Shown: positions 1 through 8,090, numbered from the stretch's first letter. The stretch is 64,000 bases of DNA from Shewanella sp. OPT22 (GCF_004168585.1 NZ_PGVH01000043.1:237431-301430); one strand, 5' to 3'. Numbers and translations are program-made. The notes: a model not told the origin generated them from the letters alone.

Positions 1-900
1 TGTTGTATTTAATTTTCCCCATGTTATTTTTTCATTAGGTACAGCACCCGAGTAAGAACCATAACTTGTTGTAGAGTCACTGATTTGACAGAAGTAACTC
101 CAAAATGGAATACCTTCTATTTTCATGTCTTGGGACAATAAAGGCACAACACAAATGGCAAAGTCTCCTGCAATGCCACCACCAATCTGAAAAAATCCAA
201 CCCCGTTATTTGAGTTGTTGAGGTACCAGTCAGCTAAGTAAGTCATATATTCAACCCCTGATTTCATGGTGCTAGCTTTTAGTTCGCCTTTCATCACAAA
301 AGATGCAAAGACATTACCTAAGGTACTGTCTTCCCATCCGGGTACTACTATAGGTAAATTCTTCTCTGCAGCAGCTAGCATCCAGCTATCTTTAGGATCG
401 ATTTCATAATACTGTTCTAAAACACCTGATAACAACAGACGATACATTAATTCGTGTGGGAATAAGCGCTCTCCATTAGCTTCAGCCTCTTTCCATAATT
501 GAAGTACATGCTTTTCGAGCCTAAAAACAGCTTTTCCTTCTGGGATACATGTATCTGTTACGCGATTTAAGCCTTCTTGTAACAAGCTCCATTCATCATT
601 TGGAGTTAAATCTCGATAATTTGGAACTTTTTTATAATGAGAGTTCGCAACCAAATTCATGATATCTTCTTCCAAGTTCGCACCAGTACAAGAAATAACG
701 TGTACTGTATCTTCTCTAATCATGTCTGCAAAAATTTTTCCTAACTCTGCAGTACTCATCGCTCCAGCTAAAGAGACGAGCATTTTGGCACCAGAATCTA
801 ATTGAGCTTTATAAGCTTTGGCTGACTCGACAACTGTAGAAGCGTTAAAGTGTAAAAAATAATCTTCTAAGAAGTTTGAAATTGTTCCTTTTTCTTGCAT
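1..900 (-). CDS. deoxyhypusine synthase-like protein (3' end outside window)
   Basis: The reading frame is open from an ATG at 898-900 to the window edge, giving about 300 residues, so the C-terminus is missing. It begins MQEKGTISNFLEDYFLHFNA and contains an 'SCTGANLEEDI' segment and 'GGGIAGDFA', as in NAD-dependent deoxyhypusine synthase (DHS) folds. Near the edge it has 'GSYSGAVPNEKITWGK'. This matches the DHS signature whose WGK lysine forms the enzyme-substrate imine. Bacteria have no eIF5A to modify, so bacterial members are thought to move the aminobutyl group of spermidine or putrescine onto other amines (homospermidine-type chemistry). The true substrate here is unknown. A GGAC ribosome-binding site lies about 10 bases upstream. 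A polyamine cluster (speA-speD-speB) lies 18 kb away. Family assignment is firm; the reaction is inference. Confidence 0.85.
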   Translation of the reverse strand, partial: MQEKGTISNFLEDYFLHFNASTVVESAKAYKAQLDSGAKMLVSLAGAMSTAELGKIFADMIREDTVHVISCTGANLEEDIMNLVANSHYKKVPNYRDLTPNDEWSLLQEGLNRVTDTCIPEGKAVFRLEKHVLQLWKEAEANGERLFPHELMYRLLLSGVLEQYYEIDPKDSWMLAAAEKNLPIVVPGWEDSTLGNVFASFVMKGELKASTMKSGVEYMTYLADWYLNNSNNGVGFFQIGGGIAGDFAICVVPLLSQDMKIEGIPFWSYFCQISDSTTSYGSYSGAVPNEKITWGKLNTT

Positions 901-1040
901 CTTATAAGTCCTTTATTATTGAGAGAATTATTTCGTTTGGGGAAGGTTAGTTGGACAACTGAGTTTTTGGTTTTCTGTAACACATTTGACACTATAGCAG
1001 CATAATACTCAAATAGTATACATAAGAGTCGCTACTGAAG

Positions 1041-1113
1041 GTGTTGTCGCATCTTAGATTAAAAGCGTACAAACACTGATTTTTAGATACAACTATATTG
1101 CCAATGAATATGT
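1041..1113 (-). mobile_element. IS6-family right-end relic (inverted copy)
   Basis: Positions 1068-1098 are the exact reverse complement of 3588-3618 (31 of 31 bases). Weaker similarity continues on both sides. The outer tip, read from 1040, is GGTGTTGTCGCATCTTAGA. It resembles the IS6-family terminal repeat (GGTTCTGTTGCAAA-like) and the two left-end tips at 4798 and 5849. No transposase coding remains on this side. The relic stops next to the stop codon of the neighbouring broken lipoprotein gene. Confidence 0.6.
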
Positions 1114-1114
1114 T

Positions 1115-2656
1115 TTATTCAATTAAGGCATTAATAATTTGCTCGAAAGCAGCTTGATTAGTTGCATAATTGGTGGCGTGCAATAAATCACCAGAGTCAT
1201 ATTGTTCAGCTATTACAACACTACTCTCAGGGATAGATTCAAAAAGGAGGATATGGCTTGCTGCACTTCTATTTGGATATAACCTTTTGGTAGCATCATC
1301 TAACTGTATTCTGTAGCTGGATCTCCCTGCAAGAAGCTGATAACGAGTAGTAACAAAAGTATCATTTTCAAGTCTACGCAAACTATCACGGTCGTTGCCA
1401 CCACATAACGTATCAATTCTATTTCTTGGTACCTTGTATATTCTACTTCTATTGCGATCCGTTGATAGCGTGCCGTAATAATAGTTATTCCTACTAAATA
1501 ATACAGGGCCATACTGAACTCGATTTGTTACTGTAGAATACTTAGATGTCTGCACTGTAGTGTGATTAGTAAAATAATCCAGTATCGGACGAAAAGTACT
1601 TACAACTTCACACCCATTTTCTGCATACTCATTAATAACTGGTTTAGTAACATTGGTTACGTGACTATTCTCACGTATGTGATTAATGATTGAAGTTGGT
1701 TCATTAGGAATAAATGGAATAACATCGTCAGCAATAACGCTTACAATTAGTCCTGTTGCTCCCTCACTAAACCTCGTTTCTGCACTTACTAACTCTCCAA
1801 AACTAGGAGATATTTGATTTAAGAAAGTTCTTATTTGAATTCCGTTAAGTGAGTAGGACCTTGCTTTTGCGCCAATATTATAACCGTCTCTCACATTCTG
1901 ATAACGAAAAAATTCTGTGTTGACAATGCCATAATTTTTAAATCTTGAGGGAATAGATTTTTCCGAATCACCAGTTATGATTCTAGGCATTGTGGGAGTC
2001 CCTCCCAAGATGGTTTCGGACTCAAACTCATTAAAACCACCCTCCGAGTTTTGGGTAAACTTTTTTGTTTCAAAGAACGCAAAATCTAAATCTGTAGATT
2101 CCCCCAGTGCTTCTGGACGCTTTGTAACATCATAAACAAGTTTCATTTGACCATTCATTTCAGTCGTTGAGAAGTTATAAATCCCTCCGAATCGATGTCC
2201 TCTTGCGCTAATATAACTACCAATCAGAGCACTTTGGGAGCTCAATCGTCTTAACATTAACCGAAGCCTTTCTTGTTGCATATTTGCAACTAAAAATAAC
2301 CTAGTAGCAAGATGAAAATTACTCGCTGAGGGGTTTGATGAATTATCAATATTTATTGGTTTTTCTGTACCAGGTGAAGTACTTTCAGCAGCTGATTCGT
2401 CAAGTCTATCAACATAATCATCTACCAATGTTGGCATAGAGTCTGAAATAGCCTCAAGAGCTATCAACATCTTCTGATACTTGGGTAGATCTTGAGACAT
2501 CTTTTCAGAGTTTAATATTTCTAAACTAGATTGGATTGCTTTTGTTATTTCCTGTGAAGACTTTTGACGATAAAGAGCCTCTTCTATGTTTCCTTTAAAT
2601 TCAATTTGTTCAGCAGTCATTATCATAGGAGCTTTGCTAACTAAATGCTCAGACAT
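1115..2656 (-). pseudogene. C-terminal part of a frameshifted lipoprotein
   Basis: This frame encodes 513 residues, MSEHLVSKAP onward, with no recognisable catalytic motif. It overlaps the end of the upstream N-terminal fragment (2641-3075) by 16 bases in another frame, and has no ribosome-binding site of its own. Adding one A to the AAAAA run at 2661-2665 joins the frames, giving '...TTLLMHQLTKSDELKHAKKRMSEHLVSKAPM'. That junction looks like the 'TTL...AxxRVxxxL' helix found after the N-terminal domain of similar large gammaproteobacterial surface lipoproteins. I infer one original gene of about 655 residues, now split by a one-base deletion or by a sequencing error. The function is unknown; the region is rich in Asn, Ser, Arg and Tyr and is probably exported. 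Confidence 0.6.
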
Positions 2657-3075
2657 CCGTTTTTAGCATGTTTTAATTCATCACTTTTCGTTAATTGATG
2701 CATTAAAAGTGTCGTAATTCCAGATATATGCAGATACCCATTAGGAGCCGACAGAGTGTAATTAAGCTCAACTGAGTTACCTGTAACTAAACTTATTGTG
2801 TTCTCGTTTGTCTCGACGGTTAATGGACAGTGTGCTTTTTCACTTGCAACATTCTCGAATGCAAATGCTCCCTCAAAGTCAGTGTAAGTGTTAAGTTCTG
2901 TAAGTTCACATTGATAGTTAGAGTTACAATCTAAGCAAGCAATAGCATTCTGTAATGGAATATCTGAAATTTTTCCAGTAATTGTTACAGGTGATGCTTT
3001 GTCAGCCTCATCTTGATTACATCCATTCATTAATATTAAAGCGAAAAGAAACACAACAAATTTAGCGTACTGCAT
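2641..3075 (-). pseudogene. N-terminal part of a frameshifted lipoprotein
   Basis: The product starts MQYAKFVVFLFALILMNGCN, a lipoprotein signal peptide with the lipobox cysteine at about residue 19 (lipobox MNGC). I chose the ATG at 3073-3075 over the one at 3088-3090 because GGAAGTGGG lies just upstream as a ribosome-binding site. The mature part, about 120 residues, has a carboxypeptidase-regulatory-like segment ('VTITGKISDIPLQNAIACLD', then 'YTDFEGAFAFENV'). It contains several cysteines, CLDCNSNYQC being a possible disulfide cluster. It reads to TAG at 2641 after 'HAKNGCLSI', which looks like out-of-frame tail sequence. The likely continuation is the 513-residue frame downstream. Confidence 0.6.
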
Positions 3076-3147
3076 AAAACCCACTTCCATGTTTTTACAA
3101 AATTAACGAATCCACTTTCTTAGAAGGTGGCTTTGCTTTTCGCTCCT

Positions 3148-3216
3148 ATAAGGGGGCTAGTGCTTGGGCTCATTCTCAAATAGAAGTTTTGTCACCCTAA
3201 TTTAAGGGGCTGGTTC
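3148..3216. repeat. short direct repeat TAAGGGG-CTRGTK, two copies
   Basis: Copies at about 3150-3163 (TAAGGGGGCTAGTG) and 3203-3215 (TAAGGGGCTGGTT) lie about 50 bases apart in the gap between the broken lipoprotein gene and the IS6 relic. They may be debris of another element. No gene is visible from 3091 to about 3400. Confidence 0.3.
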
Positions 3217-3403
3217 CCTTCAGACACAACTGTGCTGCTAATGAATAAAATTGCTCCCAGGAGGTCATGCCTTCCGCATTTTCTATTTACTCCAGTTTAA
3301 TCATAGACCAAAGATCGACATCAGCGAGTGTCGATTCGGATCCTTACCAAGATTCCCATCTCAAAAATTGATGCATCTTGCCCTTAACTTTTCGGTGACT
3401 TTG

Positions 3404-3645
3404 TTCGACAACATTGTTGAACAGAGTCACCGAGCGGTAAAGTGGAAAATGCGGTCCGCACTGGGATTCAAATCGATTGAAGGAGCTAACGCCAACATTG
3501 CTGGGTGAGTTATGGCAAATGATAAGGAAAGGTCAGGTGAAAGACGGACAGGAGCAATCGGTTTTGGAGAAGTTTTATTCATTAGAAATATAGTTGTATC
3601 TAAAAATCAGTGTTTGTAAGCTTTTAACCTAATATGCAACAGAGA
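3404..3645 (+). mobile_element. IS6-family transposase C-terminal relic plus right end
   Basis: Frame one reads FDNIVEQSHRAVKWKMRSAL then GFKSIEGANANIAG, and stops at TGA. Frame two resumes at once with ELWQMIRKGQVKDGQEQSVL and EKFYSLEI, ending at TAG 3591-3593. Joined, this is the C-terminus of an IS6-family DDE transposase (family pattern 'NNIVEQDHRAIKRR..LGFKSF.SA..TIAGIELMHMIRKGQ'). The glutamate of NIVEQ would be the last catalytic acid. A two-base loss or one-base gain near 3507 breaks the frame. After the stop come about 50 bases ending in ATGCAACAGAGAC, which resembles the family terminal repeat. The N-terminal two thirds are absent, so it is inactive. Confidence 0.75.
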
Positions 3646-3676
3646 CAGTTAGATGATTATGTTCAAATAAGGATGG

Positions 3677-4261
3677 TTAGCGGGGTAGAGTATTAAGTTG
3701 TTGCTCGATTCGTTTATCGGTACTAATCAACTGATATGAATCGACAAACAATTTCTTAATTATTTCTGATAACTGATGGTGATTAAGAGTCTCGGATGTT
3801 TTATATAATAGCAAATTCATTGATACCGTTTCATTACTATTGAATTTGGGTGGCCGGTAGTCAATAGCGATTCGACTAAACCCAAGTTTTACATAATAAT
3901 CGATTAGTTCATCTTCGCATTCAAGAAACAACCATCGAAATTGCTTTTTATTTTTCGAAAAAAAATCACTAACTTCATCAGACATTTTCCTGGAAAGTCC
4001 AGAACTCCTATGTGCATGTACTACAGCTAAATAACTAAATAAAACGAAATGATGCTCATAGTAAAGCTCGCAAATAGATAGCGCTATGACCTCATTGTCA
4101 GCGTTCAAGCAACGGCAGCGATAATGACCTGAAAGACCTTTTTCCTTGATGATATCGGGATTTTCTTTTTCCCATACAGAAAAACAATTATTATAAAGAG
4201 TAAAAAATGATTCCCATAATGACGGGGTTAGTGGTTTGATACTCTCATTAGCCTTATCCAT
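3677..4261 (-). CDS. GNAT-family N-acetyltransferase
   Basis: The 194-residue product has the GNAT core. 'VLFSYLAVVHAHRSSGLSRK' is the beta4-loop-alpha3 acetyl-CoA pyrophosphate-binding region, and 'LIDYYVKLGFSRIAI' is motif B. After the core comes an extra helical tail of about 40 residues ('LNHHQLSEIIKKLFVDSYQL'). The substrate cannot be read from the sequence. It lies between IS6 relics, and the nearest intact neighbour is a 2OG-Fe(II) oxygenase on the same strand. The two may be one transferred cargo, but they are 540 bases apart and need not be an operon. The start is the only in-frame ATG that keeps the N-terminal 'PLTPSLWESFFTLYNNCF' strand. Confidence 0.75.
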   Translation of the reverse strand: MDKANESIKPLTPSLWESFFTLYNNCFSVWEKENPDIIKEKGLSGHYRCRCLNADNEVIALSICELYYEHHFVLFSYLAVVHAHRSSGLSRKMSDEVSDFFSKNKKQFRWLFLECEDELIDYYVKLGFSRIAIDYRPPKFNSNETVSMNLLLYKTSETLNHHQLSEIIKKLFVDSYQLISTDKRIEQQLNTLPR

Positions 4262-4334
4262 TAAGCAATCTCATAAGATGAATTCAATGTGATTTTTAAT
4301 TGTTTTGTTATAGTCATAGATATCTACACAGTTT

Positions 4335-4350
4335 GTCCAATTATATGGAC
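4335..4350. promoter_or_regulatory. 16-bp palindrome upstream of the GNAT gene
   Basis: GTCCAATTATATGGAC is a perfect dyad (GTCCA, six-base spacer, TGGAC) 74 bases before the start of the acetyltransferase gene. It could be an operator; no regulator can be named. The rest of 4262-4502 shows only AT-rich promoter-like sequence. Confidence 0.3.
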
Positions 4351-4502
4351 TTGCTAACTCTCGGTACATTTCAATTGGGTGTAGATCTTTTAGAACGAGT
4401 AATATTATAAAAAGATCATTAATTATCAATAGAATGTGTTTGTTAAATTCAGCGAAAAGATCAGTTTTATAGTACTTATATTAGTTTGCAAACATAACAA
4501 GT

Positions 4503-4798
4503 CTATAAAAAGACTCCTTTCATGAAACTAGCATACTCAAACTCACTGGAATGTTCATTGTTTTCTGAAGCCAAATTACAATACATTGCTTCGAACTGAG
4601 GCGCATATTTGATAACCCAAAGATTCAAGGTTGAGTAATCAAAATAGATATTACATTCAGCTAAGCAAGGAAATAGGGCAGGGTTTACATGAAAATATCT
4701 TGAGGGAAGTGTCCACCTGAGAAACTAACTGTCATCAATCTAATTAATGAAAGAGTAGGGATGATGCATAAACTATTATATCTATTTACGACAGAACC
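4503..4798 (-). mobile_element. IS6-family transposase N-terminal relic plus left end
   Basis: On the minus strand an ATG at 4733-4735 opens MTVSFSGGHFPQDIFM, then stops. A second frame supplies CLAECNIYFDYSTLNLWVIK and YAPQFEA, ending at TAG 4503-4505. The pattern follows the IS6-family N-terminus ('F.GRHFP.DIIL...' then 'MAERG..VDHSTLNRWVIKYAPQLE'). It has a frameshift and an internal deletion that removed the 'RWY..Y.LSYRDLEE' part. The outer tip, read down from 4798, is GGTTCTGTCGTAAATAGATA, a good IS6-type terminal repeat. The tip is five bases from the end of the neighbouring oxygenase gene. The DDE catalytic core is missing. Confidence 0.7.
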
Positions 4799-4802
4799 GT
4801 TA

Positions 4803-5732
4803 TTACTGCCTCAAGTTAACCGATTGAGATATTGCAGGTTGTCCATATTGAGCGGAGACAACATCAACTATTTTATGGATACTAATATCTCTATTTTGTT
4901 CTGTATGAACCCAAGGTTCTATAGGCAATTCAGGTGTAGGGTTAATGAAAAACATAAGTGATTGGCGTACATCATGACCTTTATTAGCTACTGCATGTAT
5001 AAGCGGCTTAATGCGTCCTCCTGTAAGATAAAAAGTTGGGCTACCTGGAACTAATATTGCTTCATCATCTGATATATTAATCGGTTGTAAATCTCCTTCC
5101 TGTTTAAATACCCCAACAGGATTTTGTTTTGTTGGGGATTCAACTAATTCTCCTTGCCCAATTAACAAACCAGGTTTAGTTGGCTTTAATATAGTTAAAA
5201 TGTGACCATCCTCGTGAGGTCCCATAATGGAGTCTCTTAATTCACGATTATGTAACGCAGGCCTAGAAAAATTCATCTGTAAATATGAGATACTACGAAT
5301 GTTTATCACGGGCACATTGCTTACTTTATATGTTGGGTCAATTTCAATTCTAATTGCCTTCAATAAGCGCTCAGTGAAATCTGCGAAAGCTACTAAACCA
5401 TTACTCATTGTCTGGTGAAATATACATTCTTTTGACCAAGACTGAACCTGTGGATTTGATGTATTTCGGAACCATGCAGTAAAGGATTCTGATAAGTCGG
5501 GTGTGCCTGTTTTCGGATCACCTTCTTCACCTAATGCTCGATATCCTTCTAATATATGGGGACTAGCATTCTTGAGTTTAATTTTTTCATCCATATTAAA
5601 AAAGTTAAGACCATCAGCTAATATATTCTTTGAGATATTTAATACGTCATCAGGTAATTTAATTATTGCATAGTGATGTGACAGTAAAGCTTTTGCAGCT
5701 TCTTGTGGCGTTTTTACTCTAACTGGTACCAT
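4803..5732 (-). CDS. isopenicillin-N-synthase-like 2OG-Fe(II) oxygenase
   Basis: The 309-residue product has the non-haem iron dioxygenase fold of the IPNS/DIOX group. An N-terminal DIOX_N-like part ('HHYAIIKLPDDVLNISKNIL', 'GYRALGEEGD') precedes the jelly-roll core. The iron ligands are visible as 'GPHEDGHILTIL' (H and D) and the distal His in 'KPLIHAVANKG'. It is followed by 'RQSLMFFINP', whose Arg..Ser binds the 2-oxoglutarate carboxylate. Length is normal for the family (300-350). It probably hydroxylates, desaturates or cyclises a small molecule in the cytoplasm; the substrate is unknown. IS6 left-end tips lie on both sides (4798 and 5849), suggesting mobilised cargo. The AT-rich composition matches its neighbours. 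Confidence 0.8.
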   Translation of the reverse strand: MVPVRVKTPQEAAKALLSHHYAIIKLPDDVLNISKNILADGLNFFNMDEKIKLKNASPHILEGYRALGEEGDPKTGTPDLSESFTAWFRNTSNPQVQSWSKECIFHQTMSNGLVAFADFTERLLKAIRIEIDPTYKVSNVPVINIRSISYLQMNFSRPALHNRELRDSIMGPHEDGHILTILKPTKPGLLIGQGELVESPTKQNPVGVFKQEGDLQPINISDDEAILVPGSPTFYLTGGRIKPLIHAVANKGHDVRQSLMFFINPTPELPIEPWVHTEQNRDISIHKIVDVVSAQYGQPAISQSVNLRQ

Positions 5733-5848
5733 CTAGATCTCTTACCTATTTAGATTTAGAAAAAAATGTCGACTTGCTAGCTCTTTGATTTCATTTTTAG
5801 AATAATATTTATTATAGGACATGTTGCCAAAATAATCTTAACCTTTAC

Positions 5849-5869
5849 GGAGCTGTCGTAAATAGAGAT
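5849..5869 (+). mobile_element. IS6-family left-end relic (second copy)
   Basis: GGAGCTGTCGTAAATAGAGAT matches the left tip at 4798-4778 at 18 of 21 bases, in opposite orientation. No transposase coding follows, so only the terminal repeat survives. The rest of the 5733-6092 gap is AT-rich, with a short CGCAATTGCG dyad near 5912, and shows no gene. Confidence 0.5.
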
Positions 5870-6092
5870 TTGTCGGCATAAATTAAGAGGATGCGTTAAA
5901 TCTTTTTACACGCAATTGCGCACAATGTATATTATGTTAAATAGAGTTTGCAACTAACGATAGTAATACCCGATCTCATCACGAAAACGTAGTTCAAGTT
6001 TATTGCATTTGATGAATTATGATTTATTTAGGTACTAAATTTCAGACTCAAATATTATTCTGATTTAGCACCTATACAAAACCTTCTTGCAG

Positions 6093-7388
6093 TCACGAAT
6101 TAATGCCAAGATGATCGAGCGGTTTATTTTGTGCAGATTGGTATCTTTCAACATCCGTTGTGTGCAGATATAAGGATGTTGTATCAATACTTTCATGACC
6201 CGCATCTTTTTGCACATGTGATAATGGGCGCATGTGTATATTAATGTCATGGCTAATGCCTGTGTGACGAATATTGTGTGCTGTTAGTTTAGAAATATCA
6301 TTTGCATCTGATTCAAAACCATCTTTTATCATTTCTTCAGCTGCTTGTTGAATAATGAATTGAATGTCATCACGGATCTGACGAATACCCAAGTTTGCAT
6401 TTAACACTCCCACATCCCGTCCACGTCCAGCGGCTTTATGCCTTATAAATAGAGGATCTAATTCATTAGAACTGGGTAATTGTGATAACCCTAAATGACC
6501 ACGATATTCTATAAAAGCTTGTAAAAGATTCTTGGATACTGTGACGGTTCTTGATTTACCACCTTTACTGTTTGGTATATGAAACAGCCAAATACCTGTT
6601 TGACGATTTTGTTTAAACTGACTCATTACTGGTGAATATCCAGCTCTAGCTGATACGTCTGAAATTCGTAAATAGCAGGAATAAATTAAAATAATGAGAA
6701 ATTTATGGCGTGCGTACGTCGCGGAATCCTTTTTAGCAAGGCTGTTTACCGTAGAATTTACGTAGGACCACTGTAATTCAGTGAATATTGGCAGTATTTC
6801 ATTAGTGGTATCATTTCGAAATGTTTGTTTATTAGCAAAGCGGCTGTGTCTTAGCCAGACTTGTGCAGTATTGCGTTCACAAAACTCTTCGCTGAGTAAA
6901 TAAGTATAAAAAGAAGATAAAATAGCAATTTTTGTTTTTAGTGCATTTTCACTGAGTTTGTAGGCTTGTTGAGAGCCGTTGACTAATTTAGCAATGAACG
7001 GTCTCCAGTTTGCATTAGGTGTCCTGTCAGTTTCTAAACCTTTGAACTGAGCAACGTTGTAATTACCAATTAATTTTGCAGGTGGCTGTTTGCAATACTC
7101 GACATAACGGGACATATCTTTACGTTTCAAATCTGCTGGAGACATGGCTGCAACATCAAAGCACCAATGTAAAAAAGTAGTGAGCTCGCTCCGATAAGCT
7201 TTATAGTTGTTTTCTTGATCTTTATGTTCATACAGCCAATCTGAGGCGTGCTCAAGCACTAAACCTGCATCCGTAACTTTATTAAGACTAATTTGAGTAA
7301 TGTATTGGTTGTTGTAACTATTACCTTCTAATAGGAATTCGGGTTTATCAAAAAGCGGTAAAACAGGAGGAAGTTGCAAAGTATTCAT
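6093..7388 (-). CDS. solitary tyrosine-type site-specific recombinase
   Basis: The 431-residue protein has a SAM-like N-terminal core-binding region (residues about 30-190, 'ASDWLYEHKDQENNYKAYRS'). The catalytic domain follows with the family tetrad: Arg in 'YSCYLRISDVSA', Lys in 'SKGGKSRTVTVS', HxxR in 'AHNIRHTGISHD', His in 'DAGHESIDTTS', and the nucleophile Tyr in 'LYLHTTD'. It should cut and rejoin DNA through a phosphotyrosine bond. No phage, integron or conjugation genes are next to it, so it is a solitary chromosomal integrase of the kind common in Alteromonadales. Its promoter side (7389-7591) carries two perfect dyads and three TTACACAA repeats, which may be its operators or recombination sites. 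Confidence 0.85.
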   Translation of the reverse strand: MNTLQLPPVLPLFDKPEFLLEGNSYNNQYITQISLNKVTDAGLVLEHASDWLYEHKDQENNYKAYRSELTTFLHWCFDVAAMSPADLKRKDMSRYVEYCKQPPAKLIGNYNVAQFKGLETDRTPNANWRPFIAKLVNGSQQAYKLSENALKTKIAILSSFYTYLLSEEFCERNTAQVWLRHSRFANKQTFRNDTTNEILPIFTELQWSYVNSTVNSLAKKDSATYARHKFLIILIYSCYLRISDVSARAGYSPVMSQFKQNRQTGIWLFHIPNSKGGKSRTVTVSKNLLQAFIEYRGHLGLSQLPSSNELDPLFIRHKAAGRGRDVGVLNANLGIRQIRDDIQFIIQQAAEEMIKDGFESDANDISKLTAHNIRHTGISHDINIHMRPLSHVQKDAGHESIDTTSLYLHTTDVERYQSAQNKPLDHLGINS

Positions 7389-7412
7389 TTGAGAAAAACC
7401 AATTTAATGCAG

Positions 7413-7438
7413 ATGCCGATAATGGTATTTATCGGCAT
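7413..7438. repeat. perfect inverted repeat upstream of the recombinase
   Basis: ATGCCGATAA and TTATCGGCAT form a 10-bp stem around a six-base loop, 25 bases before the recombinase start codon. It lies in the 5' leader and could be an operator or an mRNA hairpin that limits translation. Confidence 0.6.
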
Positions 7439-7484
7439 TAATCTAAGAAAAAGAAAATCTATACTTGTAAAATATATTGAACGA

Positions 7485-7508
7485 ACATTCATTGTTATCA
7501 ATGAATGT
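7485..7508. repeat. 24-bp perfect palindrome (10-4-10)
   Basis: ACATTCATTG, TTAT, CAATGAATGT: a perfect 10-bp dyad 97 bases upstream of the recombinase start. It has the size of a tyrosine recombinase core site or of a dimeric repressor operator. A dyad of the same layout lies 98 bases upstream of the second recombinase operon, at 26416-26439. Confidence 0.6.
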
Positions 7509-7510
7509 CA

Positions 7511-7576
7511 TTTACACAAATTATGTGATCAATTACACAATTATTTTAACTGATGTAAAATTGACCGTTTACACAA
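7511..7576. repeat. three TTACACAA direct repeats
   Basis: Copies occur at 7512-7519, 7533-7540 and 7569-7576, so spacings are 21 and 36 bases (about two and three and a half helical turns). They directly follow the 24-bp palindrome. Repeats like these often bind an integrase arm domain or a small DNA-binding accessory protein; here that is inference. Confidence 0.45.
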
Positions 7577-7591
7577 AGATAATTGTATTAT

Positions 7592-8044
7592 TTAGCCATT
7601 ATCAGCAAGAAAATCATAGAACACTGTAGATGTCTGACCATTTAACTCATACGTAACAAATAATCGCCAAACCATATAACCACTTGCGCAGCTTCCTAGA
7701 ATAGCATTTGCTGAAAAATCATTATTATTCAACTCTTTGACTTTGATTGGAATAACGCCCATAAACATATCCCTCCCCTCAATTCGAGCAGATTTTATTG
7801 TGATATTTTTGTTTGACTTGAGGCTTATGGTTAAATCTTGCTCGCTAGGGACTGTATTTGGGCTGATGAATAGTGCTATTTCTGCCCCGTTAGCTTCTTT
7901 TAAGCATGAACTGACCAAAAAATTACATAAAGACCTATCAATTTGGTCAGGAATAGCATTTTTTTGTTTTGAGTCACCACAGGAACAGACTAATAACACT
8001 GTGATAATTATAGTTATTTTTCGTAAAGTAGATGCGTAACACAC
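7592..8044 (-). CDS. small predicted lipoprotein of unknown function
   Basis: The product has 150 residues. It starts MCYASTLRKITIIITVLLVC, and the next residues are SCG, so the lipobox-like VCSC would place the lipidated Cys at residue 22. The mature part has four cysteines ('SLCNFLVSSCLKEANG', 'ILGSCASGYMVWRL') and ends in a beta-rich stretch 'RLFVTYELNGQTSTVFYDFL'. I recognise no family. It stands alone between the recombinase upstream region and the divergent ccoN promoter region. Signal-peptide reading is good; function unknown. Confidence 0.6.
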   Translation of the reverse strand: MCYASTLRKITIIITVLLVCSCGDSKQKNAIPDQIDRSLCNFLVSSCLKEANGAEIALFISPNTVPSEQDLTISLKSNKNITIKSARIEGRDMFMGVIPIKVKELNNNDFSANAILGSCASGYMVWRLFVTYELNGQTSTVFYDFLADNG

Positions 8045-8090
8045 AGGAACTTACCTTTTTTTTATAATGGGTCACATTCTGCGCTCAAAT

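Noticed and set aside
2655-2670. Programmed -1 ribosomal frameshift as explanation of the split lipoprotein
   Set aside because: The local heptamer T-AAA-AAC does not follow the X-XXY-YYZ rule (the P-site tRNA would move to TAA), and no downstream pseudoknot is evident. An indel is simpler.
4335-4350. LuxR-type lux box
   Set aside because: The dyad is 16 bp with a six-base spacer and lacks the usual 20-bp lux-box pattern; no luxI or luxR gene is near.
7511-7576. CRISPR-like or plasmid iteron array
   Set aside because: Only three eight-base copies with unequal spacing, no cas or rep genes nearby.
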